From the NCBI GenBank assembly GCA_965221585.1, contig OZ244898.1, positions 1,798,001 to 1,862,000 of the forward strand: 64,000 bases of DNA, given 5' to 3'. This stretch comes from VXYK01 sp965221585 (GTDB taxonomy: Bacteria; Actinomycetota; Acidimicrobiia; Acidimicrobiales; Aldehydirespiratoraceae). The notes under the pieces were generated by a model that worked only from the letters and a program-made list of their open reading frames with translations, was not told the origin of the DNA and ran no database searches. Made by a program: the position numbers and the translations under genes. Of this stretch, positions 1 to 9,234 are shown piece after piece (the first letter of the stretch is position 1; every line of letters starts with the position of its first letter).

Positions 1-1005
1 CTCACTCACATGGGCGATGGCCTCGTCGAGATCGCCGACAACCTTGACGCTCATCTTCATGTCCAGGTACTCGGTCGCGAAGTCCGCGGGCTCAGCCGCA
101 CCGATCGAACCGTTGATCCGGCGCGACTCCTCGTCACCGACCAACTCGACGCCTTCGAGCGAGACGACCATCCGCTCCAGGAATTCCGGGGCAACATCGC
201 GGTGGACGACGAGAGACTCCGCGGCGTTGCAGACTCCCGTTCGTTGCGTCTTGGCGTTGACCAGGATCTCGAGCGCCATGTCGAGGTCGGCTGCGGCGTC
301 CACATAGACGTGGCAGTTGCCGGCCCCGTCGATGATGTAGGGCACCGTGGCGTTCTCGAGGATCGACCGGATCAACGAAGGACCGCCACGGGGGATCAGA
401 CAGTCGATGTAGTCGTTCTGCTGCATGAACTCCACCGCGGCCTCACGACGCGTGTCGTCGACGACCACCAAGGCGTCGGCCGGCAACCCCGCTTTCTCCA
501 GCGCCTCACGCAACACGGCCGCGATCGCCAGATTCGAATTGATCGCAGACGACGATCCACGCAGGAATGCGGCGTTACCAGACTTGAGGCAGAGGCCGAA
601 GGCGTCGCTGGTGACATTCGGGCGGCTCTCGTAGATGATCGCCACGACACCGAGCGGGACGTGCACCCGTTCAATGCGCAGCCCGTTGGGCCGCACCCAG
701 CCGTCACTGATCCGGGAGACGGGATCAGCGAGCGACGCCACCTTCACCAGACCGTTGGCCATCGCCTCGATGCGAGAATTGTCCAGGCGCAGGCGGTCCA
801 CGAGCGGCGAAGCCATCCCCTCGCTGATCGCCCCTGTCACATCCACCTCGTTGGCCTCCAACACCGCCTGCGCGTTCGCCACAAGCAGGTCGGCCCCGGC
901 ATGCAGGGCGGCGTCCTTCTCCTCGGTGCTGGCAACGGCCAGGGCGCGAGACGCTGTTTTGGCGCGCGCCGCGAGTTCTGGGATGGGAGTGGTTCGACCG
1001 GTCAC
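1..1005 (-). CDS. proA: Glutamate-5-semialdehyde dehydrogenase (gamma-glutamyl phosphate reductase), C-terminus cut by window edge
   Basis: Catalyses the NADPH-dependent reduction of gamma-glutamyl phosphate to glutamate semialdehyde, the second step of proline synthesis in the cytoplasm. The 335 codons present match the family from the N-terminus, including the catalytic cysteine in TGVCNAAESL (Cys259) and the GWVRPNGLRIERVHVPLG stretch. The last ~80 residues lie outside the window. No ATG fits; the GTG at 1005, giving MTGRTTPIPELA, is the best start. The kinase partner proB lies 2.5 kb away on the same strand, separated by murJ and pspA on the other strand, so the two proline genes are probably not one transcript here. 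Confidence 0.93.
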   Translation of the reverse strand, partial: MTGRTTPIPELAARAKTASRALAVASTEEKDAALHAGADLLVANAQAVLEANEVDVTGAISEGMASPLVDRLRLDNSRIEAMANGLVKVASLADPVSRISDGWVRPNGLRIERVHVPLGVVAIIYESRPNVTSDAFGLCLKSGNAAFLRGSSSAINSNLAIAAVLREALEKAGLPADALVVVDDTRREAAVEFMQQNDYIDCLIPRGGPSLIRSILENATVPYIIDGAGNCHVYVDAAADLDMALEILVNAKTQRTGVCNAAESLVVHRDVAPEFLERMVVSLEGVELVGDEESRRINGSIGAAEPADFATEYLDMKMSVKVVGDLDEAIAHVSE

Positions 1006-1082
1006 GGTCTCAGCGTACCGGACCAGCGCAGTAGTCTTGACAGGAGTCGGGGCAGTTCAATCGGTGAAAGGGACCAACTGGA

Positions 1083-2726
1083 GTGTCGGCACCGAAACGA
1101 AACGGGTCTGTACTGGTCGCTCTGGGGATCGGCATTTCGCGGGCGTCGGGACTGCTGCGCGAACTGGTGGCGAGCCGGGTGTTCGGCCTAGGCCTCGCTG
1201 CTGACGCCTTCTCGGCCGCGTCGCAGATCCCCAACATGCTGCAGAACCTGCTCGGAGAGGGCGTTCTCTCCGCATCGTTCGTACCCGTCTACAGCAAACT
1301 CCTCGACGACGAGGACCCCAAGGAGTCCAGCCGGGTCGCAGGGGCGGTCGGGGCGCTGCTTTTGGCGATCACCGGGATCTGCGTGGGCGTCTTCGTTCTT
1401 GCTGCCAGGCCGATCACATCGGTTCTGGCATTCGGTCTCAGCGGCGAGAAGTTCGAGATCGTCGTGGACCTCGTCCAGATCATGTCGTTGGGAATGGGCT
1501 TCCTGGTCATGTCGGCTTGGTGCCTCGGCGTGCTCAACAGCCATCGTCGCTTCTTTCTTCCCTACGCAGCGCCGGTCATCTGGAACGCCTGCCAGATCGT
1601 CGCCCTGTACCTGATGTGGGCTCGCGACTGGGACCTGGTCGATGCGGCCCGGGGCCTGGCCGTAGCGGTCACCGTCGGTGCGCTGTTGCAGCTGTTGATC
1701 CAACTGCCGACCGTGCTGCGCCTGGCCCGACATATCAGGTTCCGGCCCGACACACGAGACCCGTCGGTGAAAGAGATCCGGCGACGCTTCGTGCCTGCAC
1801 TGCTCGGGCGCGGCGTCGTGCAGGTCTCGGCCTACCTGGACCTGATGCTGGCCACGCTGTTGGCGACCGGCGCGATCGCCGCGTTGATCAAGGCGCAACT
1901 GTTGTACACGCTCCCAGTCAGCCTCTTCGCAATGAGCGTCGCCGCAGCGGAGCTGCCGGAGCTGTCACGGCTCTCCGGTGACCCGCTGAGACTGGCATCC
2001 CGCTCCGAGCGGGGGTTTCGACAGATCGCCTTCTGGATGTTGATGGCCTCGTTGGTGTCGATCGTTGCAGGCGACCTGATAATCCGGGTTCTCTTCGAAG
2101 GCGGAGAGTTCGACCAGACCGACGCGACATTGGTGTGGCTCGTGCTCGGCGCGTACGCGGTCGGACTGCCCGCCATCGGCGCCAGTCGTCTGCTTCAGAA
2201 CACCTGCTTCGCCGTCGGCGACACCCGGGGGCCGGCCCGAATCGCGGGCCTTCGAGTGGCCGTCTCCGCGGCCGTTGCGCTGCTCATCATGTTCTCGCTG
2301 GACCGTGTGATCGTCACCGCCGACGGGTTGACGACGAACGGCGGCTGGATCTCTTCGGTGCCCCTGGCGGAGAGTCTTCGCGCAGCCGAGGGCCCAGTCC
2401 GCCTGGGAGCCGTCGGGCTGTCCGCCGCCTCTGCGGTCGGCGCCTGGGTCGAGTTGCTGGCGCTGTCGATTCGGTCACGCCGTCACCTGTTCACGATCGC
2501 CAGCCCGATCCGTTCGCTGTACAAGCCCACCATGGCCGCAGCCGGCGCTTTCATACCCGCCGGCGCGGTCCGACTGCTGCTCGGAGACCTTCCCTTGCCG
2601 GTCTTTGCTGCGGTGGTCGTCGCAGTGGCGGTCATCGGTTACGTCACCATCGGCTCCCGAATCGGGGTGGCAGAAACCCGACTGTTGTTGGACCCGGTTC
2701 GCAAGGCCTTCTCACGCTCACGCTGA
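1083..2726 (+). CDS. murJ: Lipid II flippase MurJ (MviN family)
   Basis: Predicted to flip lipid-linked peptidoglycan precursor across the cytoplasmic membrane. The 547-residue protein has the MurJ N-terminus (GISRASGLLRE, then the S-Q-I-P-N-M-L-Q-N-L-L-G-E-G run) and about 14 hydrophobic segments; length is normal for a core MurJ without the large kinase-like extension of mycobacteria. Translation starts at GTG 1083. It diverges from proA across about 77 bases and is followed after 32 bases by pspA on the same strand. Placement between proA and proB is unusual for this flippase, which in many actinobacteria sits near the chromosome origin. Confidence 0.93.
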   Translation: MSAPKRNGSVLVALGIGISRASGLLRELVASRVFGLGLAADAFSAASQIPNMLQNLLGEGVLSASFVPVYSKLLDDEDPKESSRVAGAVGALLLAITGICVGVFVLAARPITSVLAFGLSGEKFEIVVDLVQIMSLGMGFLVMSAWCLGVLNSHRRFFLPYAAPVIWNACQIVALYLMWARDWDLVDAARGLAVAVTVGALLQLLIQLPTVLRLARHIRFRPDTRDPSVKEIRRRFVPALLGRGVVQVSAYLDLMLATLLATGAIAALIKAQLLYTLPVSLFAMSVAAAELPELSRLSGDPLRLASRSERGFRQIAFWMLMASLVSIVAGDLIIRVLFEGGEFDQTDATLVWLVLGAYAVGLPAIGASRLLQNTCFAVGDTRGPARIAGLRVAVSAAVALLIMFSLDRVIVTADGLTTNGGWISSVPLAESLRAAEGPVRLGAVGLSAASAVGAWVELLALSIRSRRHLFTIASPIRSLYKPTMAAAGAFIPAGAVRLLLGDLPLPVFAAVVVAVAVIGYVTIGSRIGVAETRLLLDPVRKAFSRSR

Positions 2727-2758
2727 CTAGTGACACCGCGAGACACTACGATTGAACC

Positions 2759-3538
2759 ATGATCCAGTATCTGAAGAAGCGTTGGAACTACTTCATCACC
2801 AAGTCAGACCAGAGATTCGAGGAGTCCGCCGACCCCAAGGTCCAGTTGGAACAGGCCATCAACGAAGCCAAGGACCAGCACAACCGGCTCCGCGGACAAG
2901 CAGCCAACGTCATCGCCAACCAGAAGCAGACAGAGCTTCGGCTCAACCGCGCCATCGAGGAGCTCGAGCGGTACAGCGGCAACGCTCGTCAGGCAGTCAA
3001 GATGGCCGACGAAGCCACCCGCGCCGGACATGCCGAGAACCTGGAGCGCTACACCGACGCGGCCGAACACTTCGCCGACCGGATCCTGATCCTCGAAGAA
3101 GAGATCGAGAGCCTCAAGGGCCTGTACTTCCAAGCCTCCGACGCCGCCGATCAAGCCAAGGCCGCAGTTGAACAGAACGCCGGACTGCTCCAGAAGAAGC
3201 TCGGCGAGAGGCAGGCACTGCTGAGCCAACTGGATCAGGCAAAGATGCAGGAGATCGTCAACTCCGCCATGAGCACCCTGTCAGAGGCGGTCGGTGAGGA
3301 CGTCCCAACCTTCGACCAGGTACGTGACAAGATCGAGGCTCGCTACGCACGCGCCAAAGCCGCTGCTGAACTCACCGAGAGCCACGTCGAGACACAGGTG
3401 TACGAGGTTGAGAAGGCCGCTCGCAAGATCGAGGCTCGCTCACGGCTCGAGACGATCCGCTCCAGCCTCGGAATCGAAGCACCCGATGCCGCCGAGGCGA
3501 TCCCCGAGACCAGCAGCGATCCGAGCGATCCTCAATAG
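2759..3538 (+). CDS. PspA/IM30 family envelope-stress protein
   Basis: Peripheral membrane protein of the phage-shock/IM30 (ESCRT-III-like) family that protects or remodels the cytoplasmic membrane under stress. The 259 residues are almost wholly charged alpha-helical coiled coil, starting with the amphipathic helix IQYLKKRWNYFITKSDQRFE and continuing with family-typical segments (DPKVQLEQAI, then RLNRAIEELERY). The C-terminal ~25 residues are acidic and proline-rich. ATG 2759 is the only sensible start. It probably shares a transcript with murJ, 32 bases upstream, which fits a cell-envelope role. It ends 7 bases from the convergent proB stop, with no obvious hairpin terminator between them. 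Confidence 0.88.
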   Translation: MIQYLKKRWNYFITKSDQRFEESADPKVQLEQAINEAKDQHNRLRGQAANVIANQKQTELRLNRAIEELERYSGNARQAVKMADEATRAGHAENLERYTDAAEHFADRILILEEEIESLKGLYFQASDAADQAKAAVEQNAGLLQKKLGERQALLSQLDQAKMQEIVNSAMSTLSEAVGEDVPTFDQVRDKIEARYARAKAAAELTESHVETQVYEVEKAARKIEARSRLETIRSSLGIEAPDAAEAIPETSSDPSDPQ

Positions 3539-3545
3539 GCGCCTC

Positions 3546-4652
3546 TCAAGCAGGCACTGTCACAAGGTCGTCGGCGTGAATGACCAGATGCAACGCGCCC
3601 GCGGGCAGATCCTCGCTGCGGCGACCCGCAACCGCACGCAGATCTTCGGACCCGTGACGGGTCAAGCCCTTGGCGAAGATCACCGCGTCGTCGTCGACCA
3701 CCTCCACCGGAGCGCCCGCAGCGAACGAACCATCGATGCCGCGCACACCGGCCGCCAGCAGCGACTTGCCCCGCTCGAGCGCCCTGCGAGCTCCAGCGTC
3801 GACGGTGATGGTTCCCTGAGCGCTGACCGCGAACGCGATCCACAGCTTCCTCGCGGGCAGGCGGCTCTCCCGCGCGTGCACCATCGTGCCGCTGCCGGCC
3901 ACACCGTTAACGGCGTCACGCAACACCGAGTCGCGGTCCGCGTCGGCGATCACCGACGAGACCCCCGACCAGGCGGCGATCTTGGCCGCGTTGAGCTTCG
4001 AGGCCATACCACCGCTGCCCCGCGCGGAACCGGCGCCACCGACAACCGCCTCGGTCTGATGGTCGATACCCACGATCTCAGAGATCAGCGAAGCATCGGA
4101 GTCGATGCGCGGGTCCGCCGTGAGCACCCCGGCGGTGTCGGTCAGCAGCACCAGGCGGACCGCGTCGACCAGGTTGGCGACCAGAGCCGCGATCCGGTCG
4201 TTGTCCCCGAATCGGATCTCGTCATCGGCGATGGCGTCGTTCTCGTTCACCACCGGGATCACGCCGAGCTCGAGCAGGCGCTCGAGGGTCTGTCGGGCAT
4301 GCAGGTACTGGGAGCGAACGATGAAGTCGAGCGGTATGAGCAGAACCTGGCCCGCGATGAGACCATGCGAAGCGAACTCCTCGCGGTACACCGCCATCAA
4401 CGCACTCTGTCCGACCGTGGCGACAGCCTGCAGCGTCCTGATATCTCTGGGTCGCTTGCCGCCACCCAGGCCCAGTTCCGGCAGACCCGCCGCGATGGCT
4501 CCCGAGGTCACCACGACCACCTGATATCCCTCGGCGCGCAGCTCAGCGACTTCGGCGCACAGCTTGGCGATACGCGACCGCTGCACTACCCCGTCGTTGT
4601 CGGTGATAGACGACGTCCCGATCTTCACCACGACCGTGTTGTTGGCACTCAT
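3546..4652 (-). CDS. proB: Glutamate 5-kinase with C-terminal PUA domain
   Basis: Phosphorylates L-glutamate to gamma-glutamyl phosphate, committing it to proline. The 368-residue protein has the amino-acid kinase fold first (VVVKIGTSSITD, VTSGAIAAGL, VNENDAIADDEIRFGDND, RGSGGMASKLNAAKIA) and a PUA domain from about residue 275, the full two-domain form. Its ATG overlaps the obgE stop by 4 bases (ATGA), so the two are translationally coupled at the end of the obgE operon. proA is not the next gene as it is in many relatives. Confidence 0.96.
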   Translation of the reverse strand: MSANNTVVVKIGTSSITDNDGVVQRSRIAKLCAEVAELRAEGYQVVVVTSGAIAAGLPELGLGGGKRPRDIRTLQAVATVGQSALMAVYREEFASHGLIAGQVLLIPLDFIVRSQYLHARQTLERLLELGVIPVVNENDAIADDEIRFGDNDRIAALVANLVDAVRLVLLTDTAGVLTADPRIDSDASLISEIVGIDHQTEAVVGGAGSARGSGGMASKLNAAKIAAWSGVSSVIADADRDSVLRDAVNGVAGSGTMVHARESRLPARKLWIAFAVSAQGTITVDAGARRALERGKSLLAAGVRGIDGSFAAGAPVEVVDDDAVIFAKGLTRHGSEDLRAVAGRRSEDLPAGALHLVIHADDLVTVPA

Positions 4653-5890
4653 ATGTCCTCTTCGTAGCTAAAACTAAACTCTCCGATACGCACCTCGTCG
4701 CCAGTTTTCAGTCCGGCCCGCGCCAGCGCCGTGTTGACCCCCAGCTGCTGCAGACGCTCAGTTGCATACGCCAGCGCCTGATCGTCAGTCAGGTCGCTGA
4801 GGGCAACCGCACGCCGAGCAGCGCGACCCAGCACCTCCCAGGACCCGTCGTCGTGACGCCGGAGCTGGATCTCCGAGGAAACCGGGCGGTGGATCACCGT
4901 CGAGACCGACTCGACCAGCTGCGCACGGCTCTCGTCGACCAGCCGCACCAACTCCCCGGTCAACTGCGGGATGCCCTCACCGGTGACCGACGAGATCACC
5001 AGGCCGTCGAAGGTATGGCCCGGAGCCATGTCCGCGCGGCTCCCGACCACCAGGCGCGGCCGGTCCAGCAAGTCGGCCCGGTAGCAACCGAGCTCGTTCA
5101 GCAGCACCCTCAACTGCTCTTGCGGTGCGACACCGTCCCACGGCGCCAGGTCGACCAGCACCAGCAACACCTGCGCCCGCTCGACATGGCGAAGGAACTG
5201 ATGCCCCAGGCCCCTGCCCCGGCTCGCACCCTCGATCAACCCCGGGATGTCGGCCACGACCATCTCGAAACCGTCGTCGGTACGGACCACACCGAGGTTC
5301 GGCTCGAGAGTCGTGAACGGATAGTCGGCGATCTTCGGTTTGGCAGCCGAGATGCGGCTGATCAGCGTCGACTTGCCGACATTGGGGAAGCCGACGATCG
5401 CCACGTCGGCTAGCAGTTTGAGTTCGAGCCGCAACCAGCGCTTTTCTCCATGCTCGCCCTGCTCGGCGAACGCCGGCGCACGTCGGCGGTTCGACAGGAA
5501 GCGGGCGTTGCCCCGGCCGCCTTCGCCGCACTGCGCGGCGAGCCAGCGATCACCGTTGTTGACGAGATCGGCCAGCGGCTCGCGGGTCTCGTGGTCGAGC
5601 ACGACCGTTCCCATCGGCACCGCAACCTCCAGGTCGTCGCCCCGCGCGCCGTGCCGTTTGGATCCACCACCGTGCCTGCCGTTGGGCGCCCTGCGATGGG
5701 GGTAGTCGCGAAACGCCAGTAGCGAAGCGACATTGCGGTCCGCCACCAGCCACACCGATCCGCCGTCGCCGCCGTCGCCGCCGTCAGGGCCGCCCTTGGA
5801 CACGTGTGCCTCCCGGCGGAACGCGACACAGCCCGCGCCGCCGTCGCCAGCGGTGACATGAAGGTTGCATTCGTCGATGAACGTGGCCAC
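4649..5890 (-). CDS. obgE: Obg family GTPase (ribosome assembly, 50S)
   Basis: Essential GTPase that binds the 50S ribosomal subunit and links ribosome maturation to growth and stress. The 413 residues show the three Obg domains: the glycine-rich N-terminal domain (FIDECNLHVTAGDGGAGCVAFRRE, with a GGPDGGDGGDGG loop), the G domain with P-loop GFPNVGKSTL and DIPGLIEGA switch II at about residues 165-330, and an OCT-like C-terminal domain of about 75 residues. It follows rpmA after about 170 bases that contain a dispersed repeat. The rplU-rpmA-obgE-proB order is the common actinobacterial arrangement. Confidence 0.97.
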   Translation of the reverse strand: MATFIDECNLHVTAGDGGAGCVAFRREAHVSKGGPDGGDGGDGGSVWLVADRNVASLLAFRDYPHRRAPNGRHGGGSKRHGARGDDLEVAVPMGTVVLDHETREPLADLVNNGDRWLAAQCGEGGRGNARFLSNRRRAPAFAEQGEHGEKRWLRLELKLLADVAIVGFPNVGKSTLISRISAAKPKIADYPFTTLEPNLGVVRTDDGFEMVVADIPGLIEGASRGRGLGHQFLRHVERAQVLLVLVDLAPWDGVAPQEQLRVLLNELGCYRADLLDRPRLVVGSRADMAPGHTFDGLVISSVTGEGIPQLTGELVRLVDESRAQLVESVSTVIHRPVSSEIQLRRHDDGSWEVLGRAARRAVALSDLTDDQALAYATERLQQLGVNTALARAGLKTGDEVRIGEFSFSYEEDI

Positions 5891-5961
5891 CCCGCCAGCG
5901 TACGGGACGCCATCGGGGCCGACGCGTTTGCCGGCCCGGCGCGTTTGTTGGCCGTTGTCTT

Positions 5962-6006
5962 CCGCTCTTGGTTCGCTGCGCTCACCGGGCCGCTCGGGCC
6001 ACGGCC
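5962..6006. repeat. Dispersed 45-bp repeat, copy A
   Basis: A 45-base stretch identical to 32085-32129. The similarity continues about 8 bases to the left with two mismatches. It lies in the gap between the 3' end of rpmA and the obgE start. On the minus strand it carries the core GAGCGCAGCGAACC, which resembles the GAGCGTAGCTGAG core of the tandem array at 11275. It has no coding role that I can see. Confidence 0.9.
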
Positions 6007-6057
6007 TCGTTCGACGTGACCCTGCGCGGGATCAACTCGCTCGGCCTCCTAGGCGAA

Positions 6058-6309
6058 TCAGGCCGGGATCACATCAACAAGTTTACGGCCGCGGCGCTTA
6101 CCGAACTTGACGGTGCCGTCGGATGTGGCGAACAGAGTGTCGTCACCGCCGCGCATGACGTTGTGGCCGGGATGGAACTTGGTGCCGCGCTGACGAACGA
6201 TGATCGCCCCGGCCAGAACCTGGCCACCGTCGTAAACCTTGACGCCCAGCCGCTGGGCGTTGGAATCACGGCCGTTGCGAGTCGAACCACCGCCTTTGGT
6301 CTTGGACAC
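6058..6309 (-). CDS. rpmA: 50S ribosomal protein L27
   Basis: Component of the large ribosomal subunit near the peptidyl-transferase centre. The 83 residues start with MSKTKGGGSTRNGRDSNAQR and contain the conserved GVKVYDGGQVLAGAIIVRQR and FHPGHNV segments. The N-terminus begins directly with the mature-like basic sequence, without the cleavable extension seen in Firmicutes. The gene lies 6 bases after rplU, which is the usual L21-L27 pair. Confidence 0.98.
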   Translation of the reverse strand: MSKTKGGGSTRNGRDSNAQRLGVKVYDGGQVLAGAIIVRQRGTKFHPGHNVMRGGDDTLFATSDGTVKFGKRRGRKLVDVIPA

Positions 6310-6315
6310 TGGAAA

Positions 6316-6624
6316 TCAACCCTTCGATATCTCGGTGATCTCGATGAGGGCCTGAGTCTGACGATGCCCCCATCGCCTGCGATTGTTGGACTTGCTCTTG
6401 TAGAGGAAACCGTTGATCTTCGGGCCCCTGCGCTCCTCGATCACCCGGGCCGTCACCGACGAGCCCTTCAGTTGATCGGGGGTGGCCAGAACGGTGTCGC
6501 CGTCGACGAGCATCACCGGCGCCAACTCGACGTCGGAACCGACCTCGCCCAGCCGTTCCACCGCGAGGGTCTGGCCCTGCTCGACGCGGTACTGCTTACC
6601 GCCGGTCTTCACCACTGCGTACAT
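6316..6624 (-). CDS. rplU: 50S ribosomal protein L21
   Basis: Large-subunit protein that binds 23S rRNA. The 102-residue sequence begins MYAVVKTGGKQYRVEQGQ and ends in the GHRQ-containing C-terminus typical of the family. It lies 24 bases after the RNase E/G gene and 6 before rpmA, so ribosomal protein supply and RNA processing are probably cotranscribed. Confidence 0.98.
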   Translation of the reverse strand: MYAVVKTGGKQYRVEQGQTLAVERLGEVGSDVELAPVMLVDGDTVLATPDQLKGSSVTARVIEERRGPKINGFLYKSKSNNRRRWGHRQTQALIEITEISKG

Positions 6625-6648
6625 AGGCCGAAGATTCTAACGGACCGG

Positions 6649-8463
6649 TCAGCCGATCAGACCATCAATCAAGACATGGCCGTCGCCCTCGCAGGATTCG
6701 CAAAGGTCCGAGACCGACTCCAACAGACCCTCCCCGATCCGCTTGCGGGTCATCTCCACGAGGCCGAGGCCCGAGATGTCGAACACCTGCGTGCGGGTCT
6801 TGTCACGAGCCAGCGCCGCCCGGAATACCTTCATCACCTCGGCGCGGTTCTTGGCTATCTCCATGTCTACGAAGTCGATCACGATGATCCCGCCGATGTC
6901 ACGCAACCGCAGCTGATTGGCGACCTCCTCAGCGGCTTCGAGGTTGTTGCGGAAGACCGTCTCCTCGAGACTCGACTTGCCGACGTTCTTGCCCGTGTTG
7001 ACATCGATCACGGTGAGCGCCTCGGTGGCCTCGATGATCAGCGAACCACCGGACGGCAGCCAGACCTTGCGGTCGAGCGCCTTGCGCAGTTGCTCCTGTA
7101 CGTGATAGCGCTCGAACAGGGGCAGGTTCGCGGCTTTCGGATCGTAATACTCGACCCGTTCGGCCAGTGCCGGTGTGATACTCGAAACGTACGCTCTCAC
7201 CTCGTCGTAGAGTTCGCGGTTGTCGATGATGATCCCTCGGAAGTCCTTCGTGAACTCCTCTCGAATGATCCGCACGGCAGCTTCGGGCTCTCGGTAGACG
7301 AGCGCAGGCCCACTCGTCTTGGAGGCGAGGGTCTCGATCTCGTTCCACTGGGTGACGAGCCGGGCGACATCGCGCTTTATCTCCTCGGCTGTCACCTTCT
7401 CGGCCGCGGTGCGGACAATCACGCCGTGCTGTTTGGGTTTCGCCTTGTCGAGGATGCTCCGAAGCCTGGCCCGTTCAGATTCCGGAAGGCGTTTTGAGAT
7501 GCCGTAGGTGGACGTGTTGGGGACCAGCACAACGAAGCGGCCCGGTAGCGACACCTCTTGGGTGAGCCGTGCACCCTTGTGGGCGATCGGGTTCTTGGTC
7601 ACCTGGCAGAGGATCATCTGGCGGGCTTTCAGCAGCTCTTCGATGCGTGGCTGTTCGGTGGGTCCGCTCTCAATGTCTTCAGGGTCGTACTGGACGTCGC
7701 CGCGGTACAGCACCGCGTTCTTGGGGGTGCCGATATCGATGAACGCGGCCTCCATGCCCGGAAGCACGTTCTGCACTCGGCCGACATAGATGTTCCCGTG
7801 AATCTGGCTGACGTCGTCCGCGGGGCGGGACACCTGGTGCTCAACAAGCTTGCGGCCTTCCAGCGTCGCTATCTGCGTCGCCTTCTCGCCCACCGACACG
7901 CACATCAGGTAGCGGCCGACCGCCTGGCCCTTGCGGGTTCTGCCCCGACGCTGCTTGAGCGTCTTCTCGTCGAGTTCAACCGCTTCGTCGACGATCGATT
8001 CCACCGGACGGGGGGACTTCTGGCCGCGGCCCTGACGAGCCTGGGACGCTCCCTTGTTGCGTGCGTCCTTGGAGGACTGGTCCGGCGCGGACCCCCTGCC
8101 GCGGCCCCTTCCACCCCGCTTGCGACGCCGGCGCTTCGATCCACCCTCGCCCTGGGTGCGGCTCTGGGAGTCCTGCTGCTTGGAAGGTTGGTTCGAAGAC
8201 CCCGACCGTCCAGAGCCTCCGCCACCGCCGCCACGTCCATCCTGGGTCTTGGAGCCCCCCGAGCCGCGCCCCGGGGGTTTGGCGTTGCCGCCGCTGGGAG
8301 GAGCCGGCCGGGTATCGCCTATGCGCGGAGCCCTGCTGGGGGCGGGCGCAGGCCGTGAATCACCGATTTTCGGTTTCTGGGCGCCTTTGGTTTGAGGCTT
8401 GGTGGTTTGAGGTTTGGGAGCACGCGCGGGGGCGTCGCTGTTGTCGGCCTGTGATTTGGCCAT
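6649..8463 (-). CDS. rne: Ribonuclease E/G family endoribonuclease
   Basis: Endonuclease for rRNA maturation and mRNA decay. The first ~165 of 604 residues are a low-complexity, Pro/Gly/Arg/Lys-rich arm. The S1 domain follows (GNIYVGRVQNVLPGMEAAFIDIG) and then the RNase E/G catalytic region, with the Mg-binding FVDM motif in GGIIVIDFVDMEIAKN near residue 540. A CxxC Zn-link-type motif (CESC) sits close to the C-terminus. There is almost nothing after that motif, so the disordered arm is N-terminal only, as in other actinobacterial RNase E/G proteins. It could equally be labelled rng. Confidence 0.94.
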   Translation of the reverse strand: MAKSQADNSDAPARAPKPQTTKPQTKGAQKPKIGDSRPAPAPSRAPRIGDTRPAPPSGGNAKPPGRGSGGSKTQDGRGGGGGGSGRSGSSNQPSKQQDSQSRTQGEGGSKRRRRKRGGRGRGRGSAPDQSSKDARNKGASQARQGRGQKSPRPVESIVDEAVELDEKTLKQRRGRTRKGQAVGRYLMCVSVGEKATQIATLEGRKLVEHQVSRPADDVSQIHGNIYVGRVQNVLPGMEAAFIDIGTPKNAVLYRGDVQYDPEDIESGPTEQPRIEELLKARQMILCQVTKNPIAHKGARLTQEVSLPGRFVVLVPNTSTYGISKRLPESERARLRSILDKAKPKQHGVIVRTAAEKVTAEEIKRDVARLVTQWNEIETLASKTSGPALVYREPEAAVRIIREEFTKDFRGIIIDNRELYDEVRAYVSSITPALAERVEYYDPKAANLPLFERYHVQEQLRKALDRKVWLPSGGSLIIEATEALTVIDVNTGKNVGKSSLEETVFRNNLEAAEEVANQLRLRDIGGIIVIDFVDMEIAKNRAEVMKVFRAALARDKTRTQVFDISGLGLVEMTRKRIGEGLLESVSDLCESCEGDGHVLIDGLIG

Positions 8464-8502
8464 AGTTTCGTTCCTTCGTTGATGACACCGGGGAGCAGAA
8501 GT

Positions 8503-9234
8503 TCATGTCGCCCCCACTGGTGTGGGCGAGGCAGCGTCAAGCGGGTTGCTGCGCTGCCGATCGCCGGTTTCGTTCGCTGTCCATTGGTGAAGCCTCAGCA
8601 CCCGATGCTCGATCAACGGTGGATCCAGAGCGCCGAGGAGTTCAGACACTCGTAGAGCACGCGGTTGGGTGGCGAGTTCAGCGATCAGCCTCACCCCGCC
8701 ACCTTCTGCTTGTTCAGCTTCGATTGGCCCTTCAACATCGAGACTCAGCACGCCGGGGCGCAAGTCGTCGGTGACTTTCTTGCCCTTGCGTTCTCTGGTA
8801 ACGACGAGATTCTCTGCGGCGAGCGCTCGAGCCACGGCGCCGGCCACGGTATCGGCAGCAATGTCGACGACATCGATCTGCCAGGTACAACTGGTGACTG
8901 CTTGCTGCAAAGACGCAGTCTGTCGGTCAACGGTCACTGCAGCAGTGACTTCCATTCCTTGCGGGAGCTCATTTGTCAGCCGAGCCGGCAGGTCACCCAT
9001 CTCAATTCCGTTGACTCGTTCGGGATCCAGGTCAATATCAAGATACTCCGCATCGGACTCATGTCCTGTGGATAGGGCGAGACCAAATGCGATCTTGGGC
9101 CGCGGAGAGAACCCTTGGCTGTACGCGACGGGTAGTCCCGCACGCCTGAGCGCCCGCTGGAAGATCCGGGCCACGTCCCGATGCGAGGTGAAGCGCACCT
9201 TGCCGTGCTTGGTGAAGCAGATCCTGACCCTCAT
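8503..9234 (-). CDS. Radical-SAM-linked protein of the TIGR03936 (DUF2344) family
   Basis: Function is not established; this family nearly always sits beside a TIGR03960 radical SAM protein, or is fused to one. The 243-residue protein starts MRVRICFTKHGKVRFTSHRD, the family signature, and contains the AYSQGFSPRPK motif. The ATG at 9234 overlaps the upstream stop as ATGA, giving tight coupling. The frame stays open upstream, but that extension is a shadow of the radical SAM gene. The C-terminal ~30 residues are hydrophilic and poorly conserved. Confidence 0.88.
   Translation of the reverse strand: MRVRICFTKHGKVRFTSHRDVARIFQRALRRAGLPVAYSQGFSPRPKIAFGLALSTGHESDAEYLDIDLDPERVNGIEMGDLPARLTNELPQGMEVTAAVTVDRQTASLQQAVTSCTWQIDVVDIAADTVAGAVARALAAENLVVTRERKGKKVTDDLRPGVLSLDVEGPIEAEQAEGGGVRLIAELATQPRALRVSELLGALDPPLIEHRVLRLHQWTANETGDRQRSNPLDAASPTPVGAT

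Noticed and set aside
10..1191. 393-codon open frame on the plus strand
   Set aside because: It is antisense to proA, whose frame matches the family throughout; the plus-strand translation has no recognisable domain and is a typical high-G+C shadow.
3538..3546. Bidirectional terminator between convergent pspA and proB
   Set aside because: The gap is only 7 bases, and no GC-rich hairpin with a T run is visible; intrinsic terminators are generally not evident in this window.
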